DNA from: Entamoeba invadens IP1
Taxonomy: Eukaryota; Evosea; Mastigamoebida; Endamoebidae
Assembly (NCBI RefSeq): GCF_000330505.1
Contig: NW_004443648.1
Coordinates: forward strand, 866,141-930,140
Direction: 5' to 3'
Length of the DNA: 64,000 bases
A model generated the notes under the pieces. The model saw nothing but the letters and a program-made list of their open reading frames with translations. It did not search any database and was not told the origin of the DNA. Positions 51,764-62,009 of the stretch are shown here, piece after piece; within the stretch, counting starts at the first letter, position 1; the number at the start of each line of letters is the position of its first letter. The position numbers and the translations under genes are program-made.

Positions 51764-52312
51764 TCAAACTGACTCACGGAGCAATAGAGCCTCTTCAGTC
51801 GACCGCAAGAAGTTGCACAAATTGTAAGATACACCCTCAAAGAGATAATCATTAAAGAGTACTGATATCTCACTCCGGGCTGTTTCCTTTTCTGCGAGGG
51901 TGTAAGAATACAAAACAGTGACGAGAAAAGGTACAAAACGCAGCGCGAAGTTGTAGACATATCTCTTGCTATTTTCTTGGAGCTCAATAAAATAAAGCAG
52001 AAATTCTAAACACTTCTGGTGACAAGAAGACAGTATTGCGATTGTTGGACAATCAACACTCGTAAGAGACAACTCGTTTACGTTGTTTTTAAAGAAGGTT
52101 GTTTGGATATCGACGTCAAAAATGTTTAAAAGTGTCGTAATGTCGCGTTTGATTTGAGGTGATTGCACGGTGGCAAAGCCAACGATATTAATCAAGTCAG
52201 CACTGAGCTGAACGACCTTCTGATCATCTCTTACATTATTTGCGTCCTTTTTGAGGAGACGATATACACAATCCAACAAGACGTTATTTTTCTCGAGCTG
52301 TGGAAATTCCAT
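51764..52312 (-). CDS. Unknown helical protein, weakly hyccin-like
   Basis: 182 residues from a clear ATG, helical throughout. The order of KCLEFLLYFIELQ, YVYNFALRFVPFLVTVLY and ISVLFNDYLFEG vaguely follows hyccin/FAM126 proteins (EFYR, FTLQFLPELIW, EALLLGVYN), which serve phosphatidylinositol 4-kinase at the plasma membrane, but it is shorter and the match is weak. No signal peptide or clear donor at the end of the frame. I treat function as unknown. Confidence 0.6.
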   Translation of the reverse strand: MEFPQLEKNNVLLDCVYRLLKKDANNVRDDQKVVQLSADLINIVGFATVQSPQIKRDITTLLNIFDVDIQTTFFKNNVNELSLTSVDCPTIAILSSCHQKCLEFLLYFIELQENSKRYVYNFALRFVPFLVTVLYSYTLAEKETARSEISVLFNDYLFEGVSYNLCNFLRSTEEALLLRESV

Positions 52313-52425
52313 TTATTAGTGAAATTAAAATAATGCTATATATATAGTATTTTTACTATTTCGTCAATTCCAAAAATCATTGAAATGATTTAATTTGGAA
52401 GAACAATAAAAGTAATTAACCCTTC

Positions 52426-54030
52426 ATGGAAAATGACAATCTACTCGACAAGTCAAAAACCTTTGCCAACTTCGGTCTCGACGACTTCCTTTCCCACCAG
52501 ATCAACCGTTTAGGGTATAAAAACCCAACCCTAATCCAATCACAATTTATCCCAATCGCGTTGGAAGGAAAAGACATCATCACCGAAGCCCGAACAGGAA
52601 CAGGAAAGACGCTGGCTTATGTGATCCCAATTTTACAAAACTTACTCACGACAAAGAGCGAAGGGAACTACGTCAGAGCGCTTATTTTGAATCCCTCAAG
52701 AGAACTTTGCGTCCAAGTGAAAAACGTCGTTGATCAATTGCTGAAAGGGTTTTATGGTATTTCCATTATTAATGTTGCGTCAGATACTTCTATGATATCA
52801 CAAAAGGGGAAAACCAGAGGACTTCCCGATATTGTGACAGCAACACCGTCTTCATTGCTGACTTACCTGAAAAGAACAGGTACCAACTTGTCAACATTAG
52901 ATATGGTTGTGTACGACGAGGTTGATTTGATGATTGCGTATGGCTATGAGAAAGACATCACACAAATTTCTAAGACGTTACCAGAGACGTGCAAAAAGTG
53001 GCTTTTGAGTGCGACCATCAACGACGATGTTGAAACGATCAAAAAGCTCACCATCAGAAACGCAGTTAAAATAAGATTGGAAGACGAAGGAGAGAAAGGG
53101 AACATCACAGAGTATTCAATTTTCTGTGAGCAAAAAGACAAAATACTCAATTTGTATATCATTTTGAGACTTAACATGATCAGAGGGAAAGTTCTAATCT
53201 TTGTAAATTCCATTCAACAAGCATTTTTCGTCAAAATATTCTTGGACAGATTTTCAATTCCGTCCGTTGTTCTGAACTCCGATTTTCCTCGAGATATCCG
53301 AACTGATATCATCAACCAATTCAACAACAAACAGTTCAAGATTTTGATTGCGACCGATGAAGTGACTATTGAGAAAGTCATCGAGGAGAAAGCAAAAGAT
53401 CTTGATGCTGAAGAAGGTAAAGAGAACTTTTCTGTTGCACGTGGGATCGATTTTGTTGACGTTGCAACAGTTATGAACTTTGACTGCCCTGTGAGCGACG
53501 TTTCGTACACTCATCGTATCGGTCGAACGGCAAGAGGAATAAAGAAAGGTACCGCAATCACATTTGTTGACAAAAGCGAGTTGGAGCAATTTAGTGAGAT
53601 CAAAACAAAACACACGCTGAAGACTTATGTTGTGGATCCCGTCATTCTCAACTCTTTTAAGACAAGAGTTTATGATGCACAAAACACAATTACCAAAAAT
53701 ACTTGCAAACTTGCTCGTATCAGAGATTTCAAGGAGGAAAAGATGAATTTGGAAACACTCAAAAATTCGGTTGGAAGTGGTGTGTCGCACACAACACAAC
53801 TTGCTGCTGCCCAGAACCACTTGAGAGACATCCCCGACTATCTTCTTCCAAAGAACGTCAGAGAAAGACTTGGCAGAATTGTGAAAGACAAGAGTGAATA
53901 TGAATTTTACAAAACAAAGAATGTACCAAAATGGAAAAATGAGCGAAACCCAATAAGAAAGAGAAGAAATGCAACAAAGCCAAGAAAGGACGACAGGAGG
54001 GGTGTGATCGCCAAATTAACTGGAAAGTGA
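52426..54030 (+). CDS. DBP9: DEAD-box-type RNA helicase, Dbp9/DDX56 type
   Basis: 534 residues, one exon. Family role: nucleolar helicase for early 60S assembly. Motifs: GYKNPTLIQSQ (Q-motif region, about 30-40), Walker A ARTGTGKT (55-62), PSRELC (90-95), motif II DEVD (164-167), SAT (about 195-197), ARGIDFVDV, and HRIGRTARG. The Dbp9-specific insert before the ARGIDF motif (an acidic loop, EEGKENF) and VMNFDCPVSDVSYTHR support the subfamily. The C-terminal 60 residues are basic (RKRRNATKPRKDDRR), suited to RNA binding and nucleolar location. Motif II departs from DEAD as in the other helicase here. Confidence 0.87.
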   Translation: MENDNLLDKSKTFANFGLDDFLSHQINRLGYKNPTLIQSQFIPIALEGKDIITEARTGTGKTLAYVIPILQNLLTTKSEGNYVRALILNPSRELCVQVKNVVDQLLKGFYGISIINVASDTSMISQKGKTRGLPDIVTATPSSLLTYLKRTGTNLSTLDMVVYDEVDLMIAYGYEKDITQISKTLPETCKKWLLSATINDDVETIKKLTIRNAVKIRLEDEGEKGNITEYSIFCEQKDKILNLYIILRLNMIRGKVLIFVNSIQQAFFVKIFLDRFSIPSVVLNSDFPRDIRTDIINQFNNKQFKILIATDEVTIEKVIEEKAKDLDAEEGKENFSVARGIDFVDVATVMNFDCPVSDVSYTHRIGRTARGIKKGTAITFVDKSELEQFSEIKTKHTLKTYVVDPVILNSFKTRVYDAQNTITKNTCKLARIRDFKEEKMNLETLKNSVGSGVSHTTQLAAAQNHLRDIPDYLLPKNVRERLGRIVKDKSEYEFYKTKNVPKWKNERNPIRKRRNATKPRKDDRRGVIAKLTGK

Positions 54031-54227
54031 TTGATTGTTACGATTTCAATTAAGAAATACGTTATACTCTAAAGTATTGAAACAATATATAGTCATATAT
54101 AATTAATAAATCTATAATATTTCATAGTATTATTATTAATAAGAACTATATTAGAGTATTTTACATCTCGAATCGAGCAACTTAATTCAACAAAAAAATA
54201 GATAAAAGTACAAAAGTACAAGCATGT

Positions 54228-56977
54228 TCAGTACATTACGTTGTTGAACACGAAGACTGACCCATTTTTCATTCCAGTCACAATATGCCCTCTCGCGCAT
54301 GCCATCGAACTCAATCCACTTTCTTTGTGCTGATTTTGCAATTCAATTACAAGATCGGCATTAAGGTTATATATTCTCACATTGTTGTCTTCACCACCAC
54401 AAAAGATTCTATTTTCCCCAATCCTCAACATTTCAGTCTTGTTGTTAATATCAAAGACAGGGCTTTTCAAGTTCCGTATATCCCACAAGTTGACGATCTT
54501 CTCGTTACCAACCGTACAGAACTTTTCCGAGTCGACGACTTCCATTTGAATAACACCCGATTTGTGTGGCTTCAATCTGTGGACCGTTGGGCAGTGTTGT
54601 CGAGTGTCCCAAATATGAACTGTTCGATCGGACGATCCCGACAAAAAGACGTAATTTGTCAATGGGCGGACGATGGTCACTTTTCTTTGGTGTTCTGCGT
54701 ACTTAAACAAGACGGTTTGTTTCACGTCGTGATACGAAATGATTTCTACACACTCGTTCCAAGCAACAAAGTCCGTGAACCCTACTGGGTAAAACCCTTC
54801 AATTTTTCCAATCACAGCGTCAAAGATAAATGACTGTGGCGGGTCGTTTGGGTGGATGTATTTAATTGTCCCGCATTTATAAGCCGTGCAGATGTGTTCC
54901 CCAATGAAATTGACATCAGTGATTGAACTATTAGGACCAACAAAGACTCGTGAGTTCTCTCGTGGATTATTAAACTCCCACAACCTGATTTTGCGGTCTG
55001 AACTTCCCGAGACAAAGACGTCTTCTTTTGGGTGAATCGCAACACTTCGAACGACATTAAAATGCCCTTCGAGCATAATAGGGTTTTGCTCTGAATTTTC
55101 GTTGTGATCGGTCGGGGTCTCAAACTCCATCGAGGTTTTCTTTTCGGACTTGTCGCTTTTAGAAAAGCAACTCAAGCTACTCAAACTATCAAAGTTGTCG
55201 GGTTTCTCTATACGTGCGTAGCCCTGTGCCTTTGGTAATTTGTCACTCCTTTCGACCTTTTCCGTTCTTTCAAAGTTTTCGTTCAAAGTCTCCTTTTGGA
55301 ACATCATTTGGGTCTGATTTAAACACTCTTGGTCGATAGAAAGAGAAAGTTGGTCTTTATTTCCGCTGTCGGATTGTTTTGGACCGGACGTCGAGTTCGA
55401 GTCGCAAGATATTAACTTGTCCTTAAGTCCTGAATACGTTTCTGAAGAACTTGATTTGTCCTTGTCGATAAACAACTCCGGCGCGTCTCTTTTCTCTGCA
55501 TATCTCACCAACAAGCAAATGTGTTTATTAGTCATCTGAAGGCTTAGAATATCCTTTTTCGAGAGATATGAACAGATCAGTTGAAGGCACTTACTTTTGA
55601 GGCGGGGGAAGAACCCGCACTTCTCGACGGGTTTAGTCTCGAGACTGAACTTTAGAACTGGTGACAAGTCTTCTCTGAAGTCTGGCGATGTAGCAAATGC
55701 GTGTCTCATATTATCGAGGAATGTCAAGAAGATGGTGTAATTGAGTTCGTTTGAATCCTTTTGGATCATGTCGAAGTAGAATTGTAAATTCCACATGTTA
55801 TGTTCGTCCTTAGAAAAGAAGATGAAGCCGGTATTGAAGTGGAATATCTTATATTGTTGATTCTTGTGGGTATGTGCTAATCCGCATTGTGCGCTGTGGA
55901 TGCTGTGAATATTCACTAAAACACACTCACTGGAATATTGAAAGATCGACATTTTGATGTGGTCTTGAGTGACTTGGTAATCTTTGGAGTACCCTTTGTG
56001 TAACACAAAAGACCCCGAATTGTTCTCAATCACTTTGCACCGCTCTTGGAAGAGAATTCTGACTATCTCGTCCTTATTTAAGTTTTGTGTCGATCGCGCT
56101 TCATACTTCCCTTGCACCAAAAAATTGATTTCGTCTTTGAACCTCTCGTGTTCGACTATTTTGATGTTCTCGTCGGAGTAGACATATTTCCCAGATAAGT
56201 TGTATCCCGGCAACACCTTATCAAACCCCGTTCTTTCCACGGAGATATAACTTGGGATTTCTTTCGTTGTAGGACAATCGAGTAATACAGAGAAATAGCG
56301 ATTCAACGCGAGTTGTTGTCTATATAATGCAATTTGTGGATTCGATGAATGGTACCAAGGAACGGGTTGCGTCTGTGTCATATACGAGATTTTGACCTGC
56401 GACGAGCTGATTTGTTGGAAGACGTAACACGTGTAGAGCATGTGGGAGTCTCTGAAAGGCAGCACACGCGACATCGGGTGGATGACATTGAGGAATAAGT
56501 GGTAGTGATTGCCGTTCATCTCTTTAAAGATCTGTTTATAGCATATCGCCGTCTTGTTAAAGCCAAAGAGGTTCATCTCGTCCTCAAACACAGTAAAGTC
56601 TGGATTGGTTTCGACCATTTGGTATTTATATATAAATGGGTTATATCGATGAAATTCATTTGTGATGAAGATCCGGTCCAGTCTCTCCATGTCGGTATTA
56701 ACAACGGCACAGCACTTATTCACATACATCCTATTAGGTTACTATCGTTTGAAAGTACTAGAAAGTATAAGATAAAGTTAATAGTAAAATTATAATAGAA
56801 AGAACTAAAGAGAACAAACTGGTTATCGACTTGACCGTACGTGTTGTCGAGAAGGATATGTTGATTGTCAAAGTCAATGTGTGAGGTCCACGATTTGGTC
56901 CAAAAAGGGTTGTTGAATGAAAAGTTTGCATATTCTGTGATTTTGGTAATAAGTTTGTATATTTCGACGTTGTTCAT
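54228..56977 (-). CDS. F-box/WD40 protein with START-like N-terminus, two exons
   Basis: Exon 1 is 56977-56820, exon 2 is 56730-54228; the 89-base intron starts GTTTGT and ends TAG, phase 2, giving 886 residues. An apparent N-terminal ATG at 56729 is really codon 54. An F-box lies at about 435-475 (FPRLKSKCLQLICSYLSKKD, then ILSLQMTNK), and WD40 repeats fill about 605-886 (VRSVAIHPKEDVFVSGSSDR, VFLSGSSDRTVHIWDT). Such proteins are substrate receptors of SCF ubiquitin ligases. The first 170 residues (FKEMNGNHYHLFLN; QVKISYMTQTQPVPW) resemble a START-like lipid-binding fold; that part is tentative. A Ser/Asp/Glu-rich linker separates F-box and WD40. Confidence 0.8.
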
Positions 56978-58059
56978 GCGAAACAATCCTTTGGGTTTTG
57001 TCAGTTTCTCAAGTATTTTCCCCCATTTCTTTAGAATTAACAACTACCCACTGATTGGTTACTTTCTTGCTTTTTGTGCGGAATTATTTTCATCAATTCA
57101 AAACTTTCGGCTGGGCATTTTCTGTTCTAAGGGAACTGAACTTAATGAAATAGTTAATTTAATGGTTTTCATATTATTGTGTATAGTTTATGTCAAGTTT
57201 TTGATAATTAGAAAAATAATAAATTAAAATGTATTTTTATGAATTATTAAAAGATTTTTCCCGTTGTTTTTAACGCTTTGAATGAATTTGGTTTTATGAT
57301 GCCTTGAGTTGGGTATTACAATTCCTTGTAATTCATTTTATTAAAAAATATAGTTAAAAAGCCTTTTCAATGCAAAAAGTGATTTGAAATTGTATTTTTG
57401 TGGCTCAAAACAAGAACTTAAAAATAAAAACATGGTTTTTAAAGTTAAAAAAAATTAAAATGATTTTGAGGCCAATAATTCAGGTGATTTGGGTGAATGT
57501 TAGTTTTTTGGAAATAAATTCCCGTTATTTTGCGTTTTTTATAACACACCAATTCTCTTAATGATCCAAAAACTTTTTGATTAAAATAGTCTTTACAATC
57601 TCCCGTTTTAATAATCAAAAAAGACGGAATGTAAACCATTTCTTGTATATTTTTACATAACGTTTTTTTTATGCTCATGATTTGAGTTTTTTTTACCAGA
57701 AAAAAACGTCTTTTCTTCTTTTTTTATAGTTCATCTTAGTATTATAAATTAAGAAATGGTCTTGCTTTTCGAGTTTATAGATTATTATTAATTAATTTAC
57801 TAATATTTTCTAACAAAAACAATATAAAAAGGAACTATAAAAAATAATTTAAAACAATCTTTAGATTTATTATTTGCCAAAAATTCAAAACCCGTTCTAT
57901 AACATGAAATAATAGTATTTCAATTCAAAATAAATGTAATCACTTATTGAATGCTTTGTAATTTTTTTGATTGCATTTTCGTTGTTTTTTTGTTATTTTT
58001 GGATTTTTTTTCTTTTCAAAATTTGTTTTTAAAAATGTTATTAAAATGTTATTAAAATG

Positions 58060-58281
58060 TTATTTAAGTTGTTTAAGAAAAACAAAAATATCTTCTTGTT
58101 TTTCTTTTATTGTATGGAGTTGATTATTCAAATATTCTATATTTGCTTTACAAGAGCTCATATCACAATCTCTCATTTATTTCTTGATATCTTCGAGTTG
58201 TTGTTCAAGCTCAGATACGACTTGTTTGATTGATAAGCAAATTGCTTGGATATTGATGAGCTGTTCTCTGTCACTTTCCAT
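58060..58281 (-). pseudogene. Coiled-coil mini reading frame broken by one in-frame TAA
   Basis: From ATG 58281 the minus strand reads 34 codons (MESDREQLINIQ..., SELEQQLEDIKK), a TAA at 58179-58177, then an immediate ATG and 38 more codons in the same frame (SSCKANIEYLNNQLHTIKE, FVFLKQLK) to TAA 58060. Both halves have heptad patterns and lower A/T than the flanks. It looks like one 73-codon coiled-coil sequence with a nonsense change, or two tiny adjacent frames. No relative recognised. Confidence 0.35.
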
Positions 58282-58839
58282 TTGTAATTCATTATTAATA
58301 ACTTATTAATAACTATTTTATTATTTTATCAAAACCAATAATTTATTTATTGTAAAACGTAATTTTTTGTAGTAATATTATAAGATACAAACCATTTGAT
58401 ATTATTTAATTGGTTAATGTTTTGTATAATAGTTGTTATTTTTATATAATAAAATCTATCATTATATTTTATTGAAATAAATTATAATTTATTTTAATAA
58501 ACAGTTTTCCCCTCATCTTTCAATTCCAAGTTTGAACAGTTTTTTTTTGAATTTTTCTCTAATTTATTTAATGATAAGTATAATACACCAATTTATAACG
58601 ATGTATTATACCAAAACTAGATAAATAATTAGACATGGATTACCAACCAGAAATATTTTTTGTATTGACATTTCACGCTTTTTCGGACCGGGAGTTAACA
58701 AAGTATTAAACAGAATACAATTCTTTTAGTAACCAACTTAATAACAAAGAAATAGTACACCGAATAACAACAAATGCCAAAAGAATTAAGAAAATCATAA
58801 CCACAAAAAAATCCTATTGGACGGGAACCATAGCCTTTC

Positions 58840-58856
58840 AATTCGACTACCGAATT
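58840..58856. repeat. Short palindrome upstream of the MAP kinase gene
   Basis: AATTCG, five bases (ACTAC), then CGAATT. It ends 40 bases before the ATG, the same distance as the hairpin at 3559-3589 from its downstream gene. Six base pairs is short enough to be chance. Confidence 0.4.
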
Positions 58857-58895
58857 AGAGGCAGTAAAAATAAACAGTAACTTAAATAATAGTTC

Positions 58896-59948
58896 ATGTC
58901 CTACGCAGATTCATCCCATGACGATGATATTGAGCCGAAGATCTTGACCAAATACGACATTATCCAAAAAATAGGGAAAGGGGCGTATGGTGTAGTCTGG
59001 AAAGCCGTTGACCGTAAAACCCAAGAGGTCGTAGCTCTCAAGAAGATATTTGACGCATTTCAAAATGCGACGGACGCACAACGGACGTTCCGTGAGATCA
59101 TGTATTTGCAACGAATGGATCACGAAAACATCATTCGCTTGGATTATGTGATGAAAGCAGACAACAACAAAGACATCTACTTAATGTTTGAGTATATGGA
59201 GACTGATCTTCATGCTGTCATCCGTGCCAATATCTTAGAAGATGTTCAAGTCCGTTACATCGTCTATCAACTCTTAAAAGCTTTAAAATATCTTCACAGT
59301 GCTGGTATAGTCCATCGCGACATCAAACCATCAAATCTTCTTTTAAACTCCGACTGTCTTTTAAAAGTCGCTGACTTCGGTTTAGCTCGTTCTTTAGATA
59401 AAGAATCATTACAAACCGATTACGTCGAAACTCGTTGGTATCGTGCTCCTGAGATCTTATTAGGTTCTCAACGTTATTCCTTCGGTATCGATTTATGGAG
59501 TGTCGGCTGTATCCTTGGCGAAATCGTTAATTGCAAACCACTCTTCCCTGGTACTTCCACTCTTAATCAACTCGACAAAATTATCGAATTCACTGGCCAG
59601 CCTACCGTCGAAGATTTGCAAGTCATCGACTCCCCACTTTCTATGAATCTCTTCGCTAGTTTACCTCCTCGTGACCCAAAAAATCTCCAAGAAATCTGTC
59701 CAAAGGCTTCCGACGACTGTCTCGACTTAATGAAAAAACTCCTGACCTTCAATCCTGACAAAAGAATCACTGCTGAAGCCGCTCTTGAGTCTCCTTTCGT
59801 GGAAGAATTCCATGACCCTTCCGACGAACCAAGTGCTCCTGGAAAGATTACTATCCCAATCACTGATAATCATAAGTACTCGATCAACAACTATAGAGGC
59901 TCCCTTTATATCGAAATCACGAGGAAATACCCAGAGGCTGATAAATGA
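58896..59948 (+). CDS. MAP kinase with TDY activation motif (ERK7/8, MAPK15-like)
   Basis: 350 residues, nearly all kinase domain. Gly loop GKGAYG 27-32, catalytic Lys49 in VALKK, HRDIKPSN with HRD at 140-142, DFG at 160-162, and activation loop LQTDYVETRWYRAPE with TDY at 174-176, where most MAP kinases have TEY. The short C-terminal segment lacks a long regulatory tail. The sequence FDAFQNATDAQRTFREI and DIYLMFEYMETDLHAVIR place it near ERK7/8 (MAPK15), in line with the MAPK known from E. histolytica. It would phosphorylate Ser/Thr-Pro sites in growth or stress signalling. Codon use is strongly biased to T- and C-ending codons, suggesting good expression. Confidence 0.92.
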   Translation: MSYADSSHDDDIEPKILTKYDIIQKIGKGAYGVVWKAVDRKTQEVVALKKIFDAFQNATDAQRTFREIMYLQRMDHENIIRLDYVMKADNNKDIYLMFEYMETDLHAVIRANILEDVQVRYIVYQLLKALKYLHSAGIVHRDIKPSNLLLNSDCLLKVADFGLARSLDKESLQTDYVETRWYRAPEILLGSQRYSFGIDLWSVGCILGEIVNCKPLFPGTSTLNQLDKIIEFTGQPTVEDLQVIDSPLSMNLFASLPPRDPKNLQEICPKASDDCLDLMKKLLTFNPDKRITAEAALESPFVEEFHDPSDEPSAPGKITIPITDNHKYSINNYRGSLYIEITRKYPEADK

Positions 59949-60086
59949 TTTTTGAACCGTTCTTTAGTTTTTTTATAGTATAATTACTATTCCTTAAGTT
60001 CAAGAATAAAATTACAGACAGACAATTTTGAGGTATTCAACTGAACTAGAAATAAAAAGCCGAGTTAAATGGAATGAGAAAGATGT

Positions 60087-61283
60087 TCAAAAAGAGGGGA
60101 GGACTGAGTCGCCAAGGCACGCCGTCGAGCTCAAATTCTCAGAACGACCCTTAACGCATATGATAGTGTCGAAAACAAGCGATTCGACCTCTTCGAAGTG
60201 GAGTGAATTCCAGACATCGTCCACATTCAGAGAAGTTGTTGGGAGATCCCACTCTTCGACTTTGTCTTCGCAGGTGCTGTCTTCTGACGACTTCAGTGAC
60301 GGTACTGCAAAACTTTTTTTATCAATTTTCTTTGATAATTGTGTGTTGAATTTTGTGATAGTTCTGACGTAATTGATCTCCTCTTGTTTTTGTTCTTTTT
60401 GTGCTTGCGATGTTCTCGTCATCACAATTGTCCTTGGAGTGGTAGCTTCTGCTCCACCGACTATATTTGTTTGATGTGATATATTTGATTGTGGTGGTAA
60501 ACTAGCGAGTTGAATAGTTGATGAAGGTGGAAGTGTAGCAAGGGAAATACGTCCCATTGGATTTTTAGAAAAACTTGTGTTATGGCTATTATCAGTCGAT
60601 GGGGAATTCGTTGATGGTGACGACGGTGAAGCTTCTTTGATATTGACCTTTGCAAAGCCAATAGGAGGTAAACTAGCCAACTGAATTCCCGATTCTGTAG
60701 CAAGTGGTGATTTTAGTGGTGACGTGTCGTTTGTATTGAACGTGTCGTGTTTGTGCATTTGTGGAGAGAATGATTGAGGGGAATGTTGGTTAGGTAAATG
60801 TCTTTTAACGGGTTTTGGAGCAGCGCGTTGAGGTGGGGGGATCATATCGTCTTTAGTGTGAGCAATCATATTTGGGGAATACGAGTTATGTCGTTCCATT
60901 GATCCTCTGCTCGATTGACTCATTAAAATATTTGTTGCACGTGGAGAACCACCTTGTCGACTCTGTGAATTTCTCTCCGATGTTGTTATACTGTCACGTT
61001 GTGAAGTACTTTGTGAAGCTTGTGTTGAAAAGGAATTTTGAGCGGAGTTCTGTAATGAGTTTTGTTGTGATGTGTGTGTAGTTTTTGAGAGTCTTTCTTC
61101 GATGACTACAGTCACTGCATTGTCAAACACGTCTTCTGTTTTTAACTCTGGGAGTGTTGGGTGTCGTTGTGGCTTTTTCTTTTGTGGTATTGGAGCTGCT
61201 TTATTTGGACGAGTAAATGGTGTGTTGTGAGGAATAGGAGCTGTGTGCCCTGGTTTTGGTGGGAGTTGTGTTGTGACGGACAT
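60087..61283 (-). CDS. Proline/serine-rich disordered protein, possible SH3 ligand
   Basis: 398 residues from a clear ATG. The first 310 residues are disordered and rich in Pro, Ser, Gln, Asn and Thr. PxxP motifs recur (QLPPKPGH, IPPPQRAAPKP), and a short phrase IQLASLPP occurs twice with a third related copy ISLATLPP (around 60500-60700). The last 80 residues are more ordered with an acidic patch (VEEWDLPTTSLNVDDVWNSL). It has no signal peptide. It may act as an adaptor for SH3 proteins in actin or signalling, which is inference from composition. Confidence 0.65.
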   Translation of the reverse strand: MSVTTQLPPKPGHTAPIPHNTPFTRPNKAAPIPQKKKPQRHPTLPELKTEDVFDNAVTVVIEERLSKTTHTSQQNSLQNSAQNSFSTQASQSTSQRDSITTSERNSQSRQGGSPRATNILMSQSSRGSMERHNSYSPNMIAHTKDDMIPPPQRAAPKPVKRHLPNQHSPQSFSPQMHKHDTFNTNDTSPLKSPLATESGIQLASLPPIGFAKVNIKEASPSSPSTNSPSTDNSHNTSFSKNPMGRISLATLPPSSTIQLASLPPQSNISHQTNIVGGAEATTPRTIVMTRTSQAQKEQKQEEINYVRTITKFNTQLSKKIDKKSFAVPSLKSSEDSTCEDKVEEWDLPTTSLNVDDVWNSLHFEEVESLVFDTIICVKGRSENLSSTACLGDSVLPSF

Positions 61284-61960
61284 GTGTTCTATAACAGTGA
61301 ATTGAAAGATGAGAAGATTGGATTATAGAAAGTTCCTTTCTTTGAAGAACAAAAAAGTTTGACAATTCACACCAAAAAATGTGGAAATGGAGAAAAATAG
61401 ACGACCCAAAAACGGGTACCATAATAATGACTATGCCGATAGCATGTTATTTTTTTTTCAATCAATCGTTTATTAACTTTATTTTTAATCACTGTTGTTT
61501 TTTTTAAACATATGAAAATTTGTATATAATGATACAATAGTTATGTAAAAGTAAATATATTCGAAATATTTTGTGAAAAACTAACTCTTGATTTTACGGA
61601 CAAAAATACACCGAAATGACATACAAAAAACGACAAAAAAAGCGAAAAGAAGAGGTTCCTGTTTTTCACGTGATAAAGATAAGATTATGAAGTCTTTTGT
61701 CTTTTTAGCTCTGACGAATAATAATTTGTCGGCAAGTTGATATTAACATGACCAAATTCGATATGTATTTCAAACAAATTTATTTGATACTAAATATTAT
61801 ATTTAATCAAAATAATAAAACTATTTTTATTATACCACAAGAAAAAAAATGAATCCCATTTATATATTTATAACAATATAACAACAAAATATTTTGTTTG
61901 ATTTTTACTTATATTTGGTGTTCATTGTAATAATTGTGTGGAAACAATCGGGAGTCCACT

Positions 61961-62009
61961 TTGTTGTTCCCAAATCATAATCAAACGTCCGCAGATTTGG
62001 GAATGACAA
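61961..62009 (+). ncRNA. Candidate structured RNA hairpin
   Basis: 61961-61976 pairs with 61994-62009: ten perfect pairs (TTCCCAAATC with GATTTGGGAA) extended by two G-U pairs and four more Watson-Crick pairs, 16 pairs in all, with a 17-base loop. The G-U pairs hold only for plus-strand RNA. It is a GC-rich island in a gene-free region. Whether it is transcribed is unknown; a transposon remnant is an alternative. Confidence 0.4.

Larger units (their letters stand above)
56978..58895. other. Long AT-rich stretch with mini-frames
   Basis: No full gene. A 77-codon minus frame at 57445-57678 has an ATG and mixed composition (KVFGSLRELVCYKKRK) but no known relative. The stop-interrupted mini-frame at 58060-58281 and the palindrome at 58840-58856 are listed separately. 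Confidence 0.45.

Noticed and set aside
53254..53820. A 188-codon minus-strand frame inside the Dbp9-type helicase
   Set aside because: Antisense to conserved helicase motifs.
56228..56729. ATG at 56729 as the start of the F-box/WD40 protein
   Set aside because: It follows a TAG acceptor directly, and an upstream exon with a GTTTGT donor joins in phase.
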